Assembly (NCBI RefSeq): GCF_014358015.1
Contig: NZ_JACONV010000003.1
Coordinates: 62,001 to 126,000 of the forward strand
Direction of reading: 5' to 3'
DNA from: Pseudomonas triticifolii
GTDB lineage: Bacteria; Pseudomonadota; Gammaproteobacteria; Pseudomonadales; Pseudomonadaceae
Length of the DNA stretch: 64,000 nt
Shown piece by piece: positions 27,354 through 36,770 of this stretch (positions are counted from its first letter, which is position 1; each line of letters begins with the position of its first letter). A program made the position numbers and the translations under genes. A model generated the notes under the pieces. The model did not search any database, was not told the origin of the DNA, and worked only from the letters and a program-made list of their open reading frames with translations.

Positions 27354-29186
27354 ATGCTTTATCGTCGTTTTGAAAAACTGATCGACATCTTCAAAGACGC
27401 CCCTACCGCCGCCCCGCCCAACACTGTCTTCGCGTTCTACACCTACTACCTGCGCCAGGTATGGCCGACGTTCACTGCGCTGTTGGTGGTGGGATTGATC
27501 GGCGCGCTGATCGAAGTCGCACTGTTCAGTTACCTCAGCCGTATCATCGACCTGGCCCAGACCACTGCGCCCAAGGACTTCTTCAGCCTCCACGGCCCGG
27601 AACTGATCTGGATGGTGGTGGTAACCCTGCTGCTGCGCCCGATCTTCGTCGGCCTGCACGACCTGCTGGTGCACCAGACCATCAGCCCGGGCATGACCAA
27701 CCTGATTCGCTGGCAGAACCACAGCTACGTGCTCAAGCAGAGCGTGAACTTCTTCCAGAACGACTTCGCCGGACGCATCGCCCAGCGCATCATGCAGACC
27801 GGCAACTCGCTGCGTGATTCGGCAGTGCAGTCGGTGGATGCACTCTGGCACGTACTGATCTATGCGATCAGCGCCATGGTGCTGTTTGCCGAAGCCGACT
27901 GGCGGTTGATGATCCCGCTGGGCACCTGGATTCTGGCCTTCATCCTGGCCTTGATGTACTTCGTGCCGAGGGTCAAGCAGCGCTCGGTGGACTCCTCCGA
28001 CGCACGCTCCAGGCTCATGGGCCGGATCGTCGATGGTTACACCAACATCACCACGCTCAAACTGTTCGCCCACACCAACTTCGAGCAGCAGTACGCGCGC
28101 GAAGCCATGCGTGACCACACTGAGAAGAGCCAGCTGGCCGGACGCGTCGTAACCTCGATGGACACCACCATCACCACGATGAACGGCATTCTGATCGTCA
28201 CCACCACAGGCCTTGCACTGTGGCTATGGACGCAGTCGCTGATTTCGGTGGGCGCCATCGCGCTGGCCACAGGCCTGGTGATCCGTATCGTCAACATGTC
28301 GGGCTGGATCATGTGGGTGGTGAACGGCATTTTCGAAAACATCGGCACCGTACAGGATGGCCTGCAAAGCATCTCGCAACCGGTCTCGGTCAACGACAAG
28401 CCGAACGCGCAGCCGCTGAAGATTGCCAATGGCGGCGTGAAATTCGACGGTGTGGATTTTCACTACGGCAATGCCAACGGGATCATTCACAACCTGAACC
28501 TGGATATAAAACCGGGTGAGAAAATTGGCTTGATCGGTCCTTCTGGTGCGGGCAAGTCAACGCTGGTCAACCTGTTGTTGCGCATGTACGACGTACAGGG
28601 CGGCAGAATTCTGATCGACGAACAGGACATTTCTGACGTTACCCAGGAAAGCCTGCGCGCGCAGATCGGCATGATCACCCAGGACACGTCGCTGCTGCAC
28701 CGCTCGATCCGCGACAACCTGCTGTATGGCAACCCGGGCGCGACCGATGCGCAATTGTGGGAAGCGACTCGCAAGGCCCGCGCCGACGAGTTCATCCCGC
28801 TGCTGTCGGATTCTGAAGGCCGCACAGGTTTCGATGCGCACGTAGGCGAGCGTGGGGTCAAACTGTCCGGTGGCCAGCGCCAGCGTATCGCGATCACCCG
28901 TGTGTTGCTCAAGGACGCGCCGATCCTGATCATGGACGAGGCTACTTCGGCACTGGACTCGGAAGTCGAAGCTGCGATTCAGGAAAGCCTCGAAACCCTG
29001 ATGCAAGGCAAAACCGTGATCGCCATCGCCCACCGCCTCTCGACCATCGCACGCATGGACCGGCTGGTGGTGCTGGAAAAAGGTCAGATCGCCGAGACCG
29101 GCACCCATGCTGAACTGCTGGCCCATGGCGGGCTGTATGCGCGCTTGTGGCAGCACCAGACGGGCGGGTTTGTGGGCGTGGATTGA
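27354..29186 (+). CDS. Fused ABC exporter (permease plus ATPase)
   Basis: 610 residues. Six membrane helices occupy ~35-320. The nucleotide-binding domain (~360-600) has Walker A GPSGAGKST, the Q-loop in MITQDTS, signature LSGGQRQRI, Walker B ILIMDEATSALD and the switch His in IAHRLSTI. It would work as a homodimer in the inner membrane. The type is that of MsbA/YddA-like lipid or multidrug exporters; the substrate is unknown. A small hairpin (ACCCAC/GTGGGT) lies in the leader close to the start. A REP array follows the stop by ~30 nt. Confidence 0.9.
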   Translation: MLYRRFEKLIDIFKDAPTAAPPNTVFAFYTYYLRQVWPTFTALLVVGLIGALIEVALFSYLSRIIDLAQTTAPKDFFSLHGPELIWMVVVTLLLRPIFVGLHDLLVHQTISPGMTNLIRWQNHSYVLKQSVNFFQNDFAGRIAQRIMQTGNSLRDSAVQSVDALWHVLIYAISAMVLFAEADWRLMIPLGTWILAFILALMYFVPRVKQRSVDSSDARSRLMGRIVDGYTNITTLKLFAHTNFEQQYAREAMRDHTEKSQLAGRVVTSMDTTITTMNGILIVTTTGLALWLWTQSLISVGAIALATGLVIRIVNMSGWIMWVVNGIFENIGTVQDGLQSISQPVSVNDKPNAQPLKIANGGVKFDGVDFHYGNANGIIHNLNLDIKPGEKIGLIGPSGAGKSTLVNLLLRMYDVQGGRILIDEQDISDVTQESLRAQIGMITQDTSLLHRSIRDNLLYGNPGATDAQLWEATRKARADEFIPLLSDSEGRTGFDAHVGERGVKLSGGQRQRIAITRVLLKDAPILIMDEATSALDSEVEAAIQESLETLMQGKTVIAIAHRLSTIARMDRLVVLEKGQIAETGTHAELLAHGGLYARLWQHQTGGFVGVD

Positions 29187-29190
29187 GGGT

Positions 29191-29932
29191 TATACGCAAG
29201 CCGTGCTGCAGCCAACGGACTGTGGAGGGCGGCTTGCCGGCGATGCTTTTTCTGAAGCGGCCCACCGGTGACTGAACGGACGCCATCGCCGGCAAGCCGC
29301 CTCCCACGGGGTTTGCATTCAGCCAGATGCTTTCGTTTTGGCCCCGTTTTGCGCGTTTTCCAGACGTCATGCACACGTCTTGCTGCAACCAACGGTCTGT
29401 GGGAGGCGGCTTGCCGGCGATGCTTTTTCTGAAGCGACACATCACTGACTGAACTGACGCCATCGCCAGCAAGCTGCCTCCCACGGGGACTGCATTCAGT
29501 CAAACACTTTCCTTGCGGCCCCGTTTTGCGCGTTTTCCAGACGTCATAAACACGTCTTGATGCAACAAACAGACTGTGGGAGGCGGCTTGCCGGCGATGC
29601 TTTTTCTGAAGCGGCCCATCGGTGGCTGAAACGACGCCATCGCCAGCAAGCTGCCTCCCACGGGGACTGCATTCAGTCAGACACTTTCCTTATGGCCCCG
29701 TTTTGCGCGTTTTCCAGACGTCATACACACGTCTTGATGCAACAAACAGACTGTGGGAGGCGGCTTGCCGGCGATGCTTTTTCTGAAGCGACACATCGCT
29801 GACTGAACTGACGCCATCGCCAGCAAGCTGCCTCCCACGGGTTTTGCATGCAGTCAGGTACTTTCGTTTTGGCCCCGTTTTGCGCGTTTTGCAGACGTCA
29901 TACACACGTCTTGCCGCCTCCCACGGGGTATG
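29191..29932. repeat. 177-bp REP-pair unit, four tandem copies
   Basis: Units start at TGTGG(G) at 29221, 29398, 29575 and 29752, exactly 177 bp apart, and a fifth is cut short near 29911-29935. Each unit contains an inverted REP pair (GGCGGCTTGCCGGCGATG and its complement about 40 nt later) followed by a shared ~88-nt segment including CCCCGTTTTGCGCGTTTTCCAG and ACACGTCTTG. Copies differ by a few substitutions. No gene is supported within it. The array ends at the stop codon of the acetyltransferase gene. Confidence 0.93.
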
Positions 29933-31057
29933 TCAAACCTGCCGGTAAGGCAACGCTGCCCGCGCTTCTTCGGCATATGCCATCACGCCCACGCGCTCCT
30001 GCTCAAGAAACTCGCTTACGGCGTCTTTCAAGCCGGGATGCATCAGGTAATGCCATGACCGGGTAATCTGCGGCTCGAAGCCGCGGATCAGCTTGTGCTC
30101 GCCCTGGGCTCCGGCATCGAAACGTTGCAGGCCGTTGGCAATTGCGTAGTCCATACCCTGATAGAAGCAGGTCTCAAAGTGCAGACGGTCGAATTCGGCC
30201 AGACACCCCCAGTAACGACCATAAAAGCTGTCATCACCGATCAGACTGAAGGCCATCGCCACCGGGCGTGAGCCCTGCAGCGCCATCACTACGCGGATCG
30301 ACTCGGGCATGCGCTCGGCCAGCAGGCTGAAGAATTCGCGGGTCAGGTAAGGCGCCTGCCCACGAATCTCATAGGTATTGGAATAGCAGGCGTAGACGAA
30401 ATCCCACAGCACTTCGCTCATCTGCCGTCCTTCGAGCCATTCGAAGACGATGCCCTGCCCGGCTACCTGCTCGCGCTCCTTGCGCATCTGCTTGCGCTTG
30501 CGTGAGCTCAACGCGTCCAGAAAATCCTGAAAATCCCGATAGCCGCGGTTGTGCCAGTGGAACTGACACCCGATGCGCGACAGCCAGCCAGGCTGGCCCT
30601 CAAGCACCGCATCGGCAGCAGGATCGGTGAAGTTCACGTGCGCGCTCGACAGACCTTCGCTCTGCAGATACGCCGGCAATTCACCCAGCAGCTCCGACGC
30701 GCCCTGCGGCGTGACAGACAGAATGCGCGAACCGCCGACCGGGCTGAACGGCACGGCCACCAACAGCTTGGGGTAATACGCGATACCCGCACGGCGGCAA
30801 GCATCGGCCCAAGCGTGGTCGAACACGTACTCACCGTAGGAATGCCATTTGCGGTAGGCCGGAAGCGCGGCAACCAACTGTTCGTTTTCGTAGTGCAGGA
30901 TGTGTTCGGCACGCCAACCGGAGCGCGGACCCAGGCTGCCGCTGTCTTCCAGTGAAGTCAGGAAGGCATGGCGCAGAAACGGCTGATTACCCGGCACCAG
31001 CGCATCCCACTGGGCGGGCGCGACGGTGCTCAGGCTATCGACGACATGGACCGGCAT
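29933..31057 (-). CDS. GNAT/FemAB-like acyltransferase (DUF482)
   Basis: 374 residues from the ATG at 31057 (TGAGGAA upstream). It belongs to the PF04339 group: HAFLTSLEDSGSLGPRSGWRAEH near the start, SSRKRKQMRKEREQV in the middle, EIRGQAPYLTREFF and GCLAEFDRLHFETCFYQGMDYAIANGLQRFDAGAQGEHKL. Such proteins combine two GNAT folds and are sometimes called peptidoglycan-related, without a proven substrate. Cytoplasmic. Its stop codon abuts the truncated end of the REP array. Confidence 0.88.
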   Translation of the reverse strand: MPVHVVDSLSTVAPAQWDALVPGNQPFLRHAFLTSLEDSGSLGPRSGWRAEHILHYENEQLVAALPAYRKWHSYGEYVFDHAWADACRRAGIAYYPKLLVAVPFSPVGGSRILSVTPQGASELLGELPAYLQSEGLSSAHVNFTDPAADAVLEGQPGWLSRIGCQFHWHNRGYRDFQDFLDALSSRKRKQMRKEREQVAGQGIVFEWLEGRQMSEVLWDFVYACYSNTYEIRGQAPYLTREFFSLLAERMPESIRVVMALQGSRPVAMAFSLIGDDSFYGRYWGCLAEFDRLHFETCFYQGMDYAIANGLQRFDAGAQGEHKLIRGFEPQITRSWHYLMHPGLKDAVSEFLEQERVGVMAYAEEARAALPYRQV

Positions 31058-31202
31058 GCAGGTTTCCTCAATGGGTAAACGTGCGACGAGTATCACTCAT
31101 CGAGGGGGAATGTAAACGCTGGTAAATCGACGCCCGTGCTGCATCAGGGCGCTCAACCGGCAGACCGACCTCTCTTGGGCGAGCTGCCGGCCGCCTGTCT
31201 GA

Positions 31203-32324
31203 TTAACGTTTGCGCAGGATCACGCTGCCAATCGAATAGCCCGCACCGAACGAACTCAGCACGCCCAACGCGCCTTTTGGCAAGTCGTCCTGATAAGTGT
31301 GGAACGCAATGACCGAACCTGCCGAACTGGTATTGGCGTAGGTGTCGAGGATCACCGGCGCTTCTTCAACCGTCGCATCGCGACCCAGCAGTTTCTTGAC
31401 GATCAGGTGGTTCATGCTCAGGTTGGCCTGATGCAGCCAGAAGCGCTGCACATCACTGACGTTAAGACCGTTGTCGTCCAGGTGCGCGCCAACCAGCTCC
31501 GCCACCATGGGGCAGACCTCACGGAACACCTTGCGGCCTTCCTGCACGAACAGCTTGTCCGGCGCGCCCTCGCCTTCGTCAGAGGTGCGATTGAGGAAGC
31601 CGAAGTTGTTGCGGATATTGTTGGAGAACGTGGTCAGCAGGCGGGTGCTGACGATGTCGAACTGGTAAGGCGAAGTGGCCAGATCGGCACGCTCAACCAC
31701 CACGGCCGTAGCGCCGTCACCGAAAATGAAATGGCTGTCGCGATCACGGAAATTCAGGTGCGCGGTGCAGATCTCCGGGCTGACGACCAGAATGGCGCGG
31801 GCCTGCCCCAACTGAACGCTGTTGCACGCGTTCTGAATGCCGAAGGTAGCCGACGAACAGGCTACGTTCATGTCAAAGCCATAGCCTGCAATGCCCAGCG
31901 CTTCCTGGATCTCGATGGAGATCGCCGGGTAAGCGCGCTGCAGGTTGGAACAGGCGACGATGACGCCATCGATGTCGGCGGCTGTCTTGCCCGCTCGTTC
32001 CAGCGCCTGTCTGGCAGCCGCGACGCCCATCTCGCACAGGATCGACCATTGCTCGTTGCTGCGTTCCGGCAGGTTCGGTTTCATACGCTGAGGGTCGAGG
32101 ATGCCCTGCTTGTCCATCACAAAGCGGCTCTTGATACCCGACGCCTTCTCGATGAACGCTGCGCTGGACTCAGTCAGCGCCTCGACTTCGCCGCGCTCGA
32201 TGGCTGCTGCGTTGTCGCGATTGAACTGGGCGACATAGGCATTGAAAGACTGCACCAGCTCTTCATTGGAGATGCTGTCGGCCGGGGTGTACAGGCCTGT
32301 GCCGCTGATGACGACGTTGTGCAC
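31203..32324 (-). CDS. 3-oxoacyl-ACP synthase III family enzyme
   Basis: 373 residues from the GTG at 32324, preceded by GAGAGGAA; the frame runs further upstream but without a start signal. The thiolase-fold active site is complete: C156 (MNVACSSATFG), H298 (FWLHQANLSMN) and N331 (TYANTSSAGS). It is longer than FabH (~317) and resembles P. aeruginosa PA3286, which shunts acyl-CoA from beta-oxidation into fatty acid synthesis. The nearby fadD genes fit such a role, though that is inference. Confidence 0.88.
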   Translation of the reverse strand: MHNVVISGTGLYTPADSISNEELVQSFNAYVAQFNRDNAAAIERGEVEALTESSAAFIEKASGIKSRFVMDKQGILDPQRMKPNLPERSNEQWSILCEMGVAAARQALERAGKTAADIDGVIVACSNLQRAYPAISIEIQEALGIAGYGFDMNVACSSATFGIQNACNSVQLGQARAILVVSPEICTAHLNFRDRDSHFIFGDGATAVVVERADLATSPYQFDIVSTRLLTTFSNNIRNNFGFLNRTSDEGEGAPDKLFVQEGRKVFREVCPMVAELVGAHLDDNGLNVSDVQRFWLHQANLSMNHLIVKKLLGRDATVEEAPVILDTYANTSSAGSVIAFHTYQDDLPKGALGVLSSFGAGYSIGSVILRKR

Positions 32325-32614
32325 GGTCGTTCCTCTCTTATTAAAGGTCGCAGGTATTGGCCTGCCTAGGCACGGTACGCGGCAACCCACAACGTTTCTG
32401 GGACCAGCGTACCAATGCATATATGAATCATGCGTGTATGAATCAAAGCGTGCGCCGCTCAAGCCGCATCCGGGCAGACGAAAACAGACGCGAAGTGTGC
32501 CACAGCGCCCGGTTTTGGCGCTATCGGGCCAAGACACATTGGCCCAGAGATCCATCTCGCCCTTGTCCGCACGAACCGCATGGACACTCTTTCAACAAGA
32601 CGTCAGGCCCGACC

Positions 32615-35600
32615 TCAGCCCTCCACCAGACTCCACTGCTTGCTCAACCGCTTGTCGGACACCGGCATCTTGGTGCCCAACTGCTGAGCGAAAAGCGACA
32701 CCCGATACTCTTCCATCCACCAACGATAGACCGCCAGCTCCGGGTCACGCTTGCCTTCCTGGCGGTGTTTGTCGGCTCGCGCCTGAAACTGCGCCCACAG
32801 ACCTGCCAGCTCGATGCTCCAGACACGGTCTTTCTGGACCTGACCCGGCAGCTTTTCCAGACGCATCTCGATGGCTTTCAGGTAACGCGGCAGCTCTTTG
32901 AGCCACTGCGCCGGAGTTTCCCGCACGAAGCCCGGATAGACCAGCTTGCCGAGCTGCGCCTTGATGTCATTGAGCGCGACGGCCTGGGCCAGATCGATCT
33001 TGCCCTTGAAACGCTTCTGCAAACCGTGCCACAGCGTGAGGATTTCCAGGGTCAGCTTCGCCAGGCGCTCGGCGTGCACGGTCCAGTCGGCGCGCTTGCG
33101 TTCGGCCAGTGACAGCAGCCCGGCGCCATCACGCGGCAGCTCGGCTTCGCCTTCCAGTACGCAGCTGTCGAGGCTGGCCAACAGAATGTCTTCAATCAGC
33201 GCATCGACACGACCCAGCTCGCGATGCAGCAGCGCCAGTTCGGTCTGCCCCGGCAGCTTGCTGCGCAGAAACTTCGCGGGCTCGGCCAGCTGTTGCAACA
33301 ACAAGCGTTGCAGAGCGCGGCGATGCTGATACTCGGCCTCGGCCTGCGTCGAGAAGCGGCCTTCCTTGACCGTGCCACCCTCTTCGACCAGCGCCGGGTA
33401 TACCGTCATCGACAGGCCGGCGATGTTCTGCTGGGTCTTTTGCGCCACCGGAGCGAAGACCTTGGCCTCGACGGGCTGCTGGCTTTTTGCAGTCTGCGGC
33501 ACGGCAAGTGCGGCCTGACTGGCTTCGGCAAAGCGTGCGGTCAGCTCGTCCAGATCACGGCCTTCACCGAGAAACTTGCCGCTGCCGTCGACGATTTCCA
33601 GGTTCATCTTCAGGTGGCTTTCAAGCTGCCGGGTCGCCTCCTCCCATGCCTCGTCAGTCACCCTTGCGCCGGTCATGCGCAACAGTTCACGGCCCAGCGC
33701 TTCAGTCAGCGAACCTTCGCCAAAGGTGATGCGCTGCAGCGCAGCCTTGATGAAATCCGGCACCGGCACGAAATTCTTGCGCACGGCCTTGGGCAGGCTG
33801 CGGACCAGCGCGATGCACTTGGTTTCCAGCAACCCCGGCACCAGCCATTCCAGGCGCTCGGCGGGCAGCGACAGCAACAGGGGCGCAGGCACGCGCAATG
33901 TCACGCCGTCACGGGGGTGATTGGGTTCGAAGTGGTAGGTCAGCGACAGGCTCAACTCGCCCAGGCGCAAGGTATCCGGGTACTGCGCAGCGGTGACTTC
34001 GCTGGCCTCGCGTGCCAGTACGTCTTCTTCGCGCATGATCAACAATTGCGGGTTCTTCTGGCTCTCGGTCTTGTACCAGCTGTCGAACGTCGCGGTCTGG
34101 TGAATCTCGCCCGGGATGCGTGCTTCGTAGAAGCCGTAGAGCGTGTCTTCGTCAGCCAGAATGTCGCGACGGCGGGCCTTGGCCTCCAGCTCGTCGAGCT
34201 GTTCCAGCAGACGGGTGTTGGCGCTCAGGCACTTGGCGCGAGACAGGATATCGCCGCGTACCAAACCCTCGCGGATGAACAGTTCGCGCGACACCACCGG
34301 ATCGATCGGGCCGAAATGCACTGGACGACGACCGACCACGATCAGGCCGAACAGGGTGATCTGTTCGAAAGCCACGACCTGTCCGCGCTTCTTCTCCCAG
34401 TGCGGCTCGAAATGGTTCTTCTTGATCAAGTGTCCGGCCAGCGGTTCGATCCAGTCGGCATCGATCTTGGCGACCATGCGCGCGTAGAGCTTGGTGGTTT
34501 CGACCAGCTCGGCGGTCATCAGCCATTGCGGACGCTTCTTGCCCAGCCCGGACGACGGGTGGATCCAGAAGCGCCGCTGCCGCGCACCCAGGTAATCGCC
34601 TTCGTCGGCTTTCTGGCCGATCTGGCTTAGCAGGCCGGACAGAATCGCCTTGTGGAATTTCGGATAATCCGCGGGCTCCTTGTTGACCGTCAGTTGCAGA
34701 TCACGACAGATCAGGCTCAGTTGCCGATGGGAATCACGCCATTCGCGCAGGCGCAGGTAATTGAGGAAATTGCGGCGACACCAGTTGCGCAGCGGACTGG
34801 CGGTCAGCGCCTGGCGCTGTTCCTCGAAACCGCGCCACAGGTTGACCAATCCGGCGAAGTCCGAATCGGCATCCTTCCACTGCGCGTGGGCCTGATCGGC
34901 GGCCTGCTGACGCTCGGGCGGACGCTCGCGCACGTCCTGCACCGACATCGCACTGGCCACGATCAACACTTCCTGCAGACTGCCTTGTCTGGCAGCTTCC
35001 AGCAGCATGCGCCCCATACGCGGGTCCACCGGCAAGCGCGCCAGTTGGCGGCCCAGCGGCGTCAGCTGATTCTCGCGATTGACCGCGGACAGCTCCTGCA
35101 ACAGATTGAAACCGTCACTGATGGCCTTGCCGTCCGGCGGCTCAATAAACGGAAAGTCCGTGATCTCGCCCAGACGCAGGTGCAGCATCTGCAGAATCAC
35201 CGCGGCCAGGTTGGTACGCAGTATCTCGGGATCGGTGAATTCCGGTCGAGCGTTGAAATCTTCTTCGCTGTACAGCCGCACACACAGGCCAGGCTCCACG
35301 CGCCCGCAACGGCCTTTACGCTGATTGGCGCTGGCTTGGGAAACCGCCTCGATGGGCAGACGCTGGACCTTGGCGCGGTAGCTGTAACGGCTGATGCGTG
35401 CCGTACCGCTATCAATCACATAGCGAATGCCCGGCACGGTCAGCGAGGTCTCGGCCACGTTGGTCGCCAGTACCACACGACGCCCTGGATGGGACTGGAA
35501 AATACGTTGCTGCTCGGCAGGCGACAGGCGCGCGTACAGCGGCAGAATTTCAGTGTGTTTGAGCTGGGCCTTGCGCAGCATTTCAGCGGCGTCACGAATC

Positions 35601-36526
35601 TCACGTTCGCCGGGAAGGAATACCAATACGTCGCCCGGGCCCTTGCGCTCGCTGCGCTCGAAGGCAGCCAGTTCGTCCAGCGTGGCCAGAATCGCCTGAT
35701 CGACGGTCAGGTCCTCTTCAACGCTGTTGCCCTCTTCGTCCTGCTCGCTGGTCAGCGGCCGATACCAGGTGTCGACCGGAAAGGTGCGGCCCGACACTTC
35801 GATGATCGGTGCGTCGTTGAAGTGCTCGGAAAAGCGCTGCAGGTCGATGGTCGCGGAGGTAATGATGACTTTCAGATCCGGGCGACGCGGCAGCAGGGTT
35901 TTCAGATAACCGAGCAGGAAGTCGATGTTAAGGCTGCGCTCATGGGCTTCATCGACGATGATCGTGTCGTAGCGCTCAAGGAAACGGTCGTGCTGGGTTT
36001 CGGCCAGCAGGATGCCGTCCGTCATCAGTTTGATCAGGGTGTTGCTGTCGCTCTGGTCTTCGAAGCGCACTTGATAACCGACCAGTGCACCCAGTGGCGT
36101 GGCGAGTTCTTCCGCCACGCGGCTGGCCACACTGCGTGCCGCGATTCGACGCGGTTGGGTGTGGCCGATCAGACCATGCTGGCCACGGCCAATCTCCAGG
36201 CAAATCTTCGGCAACTGGGTGGTTTTACCCGAACCCGTCTCGCCCGCGATGATCAACACCTGATGCTTGAGGAGCGCGTCCTTGATTTCGTCGCGCTTGG
36301 CGGCGATGGGCAGGTTGTCGTCATAGCGAATCGTCGGCACGCTTTCGCGCCGCGCCGTCACCTGCGCACAGGACGCCTGAACCCGCGTCACCCACTGCGC
36401 CAGCTTCGCCTCGTCGGGCTTTTTGCGCAGCTCGTGCAACTGGCGGCGCAGACGATGGCGTTCGCCGATCATCGCTTGATCAAGGTTTTTCAGGAGTTGG
36501 TCGATGGAAGGCGATTCGTCGGTCAT
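32615..36526 (-). CDS. hrpA: ATP-dependent RNA helicase, DEAH box
   Basis: 1303 residues, the usual length of E. coli-type HrpA. Motif I is GETGSGKTTQ (~93-102), motif II DEAH within IIVDEAHERS, motif III SATID, and the late motifs include ATNVAETSLTVPGIRYVIDSG and QRKGRCGRVEPG. C-terminal helicase-associated and DUF3418 regions follow. Family work links it to RNA remodelling and rescue of stalled ribosomes. In this genus the same symbol also denotes the Hrp pilin; this is the helicase, not the type III pilin. It appears monocistronic. Confidence 0.95.
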   Translation of the reverse strand: MTDESPSIDQLLKNLDQAMIGERHRLRRQLHELRKKPDEAKLAQWVTRVQASCAQVTARRESVPTIRYDDNLPIAAKRDEIKDALLKHQVLIIAGETGSGKTTQLPKICLEIGRGQHGLIGHTQPRRIAARSVASRVAEELATPLGALVGYQVRFEDQSDSNTLIKLMTDGILLAETQHDRFLERYDTIIVDEAHERSLNIDFLLGYLKTLLPRRPDLKVIITSATIDLQRFSEHFNDAPIIEVSGRTFPVDTWYRPLTSEQDEEGNSVEEDLTVDQAILATLDELAAFERSERKGPGDVLVFLPGEREIRDAAEMLRKAQLKHTEILPLYARLSPAEQQRIFQSHPGRRVVLATNVAETSLTVPGIRYVIDSGTARISRYSYRAKVQRLPIEAVSQASANQRKGRCGRVEPGLCVRLYSEEDFNARPEFTDPEILRTNLAAVILQMLHLRLGEITDFPFIEPPDGKAISDGFNLLQELSAVNRENQLTPLGRQLARLPVDPRMGRMLLEAARQGSLQEVLIVASAMSVQDVRERPPERQQAADQAHAQWKDADSDFAGLVNLWRGFEEQRQALTASPLRNWCRRNFLNYLRLREWRDSHRQLSLICRDLQLTVNKEPADYPKFHKAILSGLLSQIGQKADEGDYLGARQRRFWIHPSSGLGKKRPQWLMTAELVETTKLYARMVAKIDADWIEPLAGHLIKKNHFEPHWEKKRGQVVAFEQITLFGLIVVGRRPVHFGPIDPVVSRELFIREGLVRGDILSRAKCLSANTRLLEQLDELEAKARRRDILADEDTLYGFYEARIPGEIHQTATFDSWYKTESQKNPQLLIMREEDVLAREASEVTAAQYPDTLRLGELSLSLTYHFEPNHPRDGVTLRVPAPLLLSLPAERLEWLVPGLLETKCIALVRSLPKAVRKNFVPVPDFIKAALQRITFGEGSLTEALGRELLRMTGARVTDEAWEEATRQLESHLKMNLEIVDGSGKFLGEGRDLDELTARFAEASQAALAVPQTAKSQQPVEAKVFAPVAQKTQQNIAGLSMTVYPALVEEGGTVKEGRFSTQAEAEYQHRRALQRLLLQQLAEPAKFLRSKLPGQTELALLHRELGRVDALIEDILLASLDSCVLEGEAELPRDGAGLLSLAERKRADWTVHAERLAKLTLEILTLWHGLQKRFKGKIDLAQAVALNDIKAQLGKLVYPGFVRETPAQWLKELPRYLKAIEMRLEKLPGQVQKDRVWSIELAGLWAQFQARADKHRQEGKRDPELAVYRWWMEEYRVSLFAQQLGTKMPVSDKRLSKQWSLVEG

Positions 36527-36770
36527 CAGGTGCGCAAAGTCTTTTCTTGATGGAGGCAGGGTCGCGATTGTCGCAGATTGCGGGAAGGAGGACGACTGTT
36601 GGGGATGGATCGGGGCCCAGGTTGATGGAGGTCAATCGAATAGCGCTCGCAGCACGATCAAACAATGCATGGCAACTGAACACAATTTTTAGTGGGAGGC
36701 GCAAGCGTGTGCCACACACAACAACGCCGTGTCAGAGGACACGGCGTTGTCTGTCATGCAGGCCTTGCGA
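36527..36770. other. Intergenic region with a 13-bp perfect hairpin
   Basis: 244 bases between hrpA and the end of fadD1. Both genes run leftward, so it holds the hrpA promoter and the fadD1 transcript end. The hairpin at 36721-36750 is ACAACGCCGTGTC/GACACGGCGTTGT with a 4-nt loop. It has no U-tract on either strand, so it may stabilise the fadD1 mRNA end. Confidence 0.6.

Noticed and set aside
29191..29932. Regular repeats considered as a CRISPR array
   Set aside because: The repeated unit is 177 bp, includes inverted REP palindromes, has near-identical 'spacers', and no cas genes are present.
32615..36526. Type III pilin gene because of the symbol hrpA
   Set aside because: The 1303-residue product has all DEAH helicase motifs; the Hrp pilin is a short, unrelated protein.
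34652..36550. 632-codon open frame opposite hrpA
   Set aside because: His/Gln/Arg-rich composition typical of antisense frames in GC-rich genes, with no domain recognisable. The same applies to the long frames opposite fadD1, braFG and psmE.
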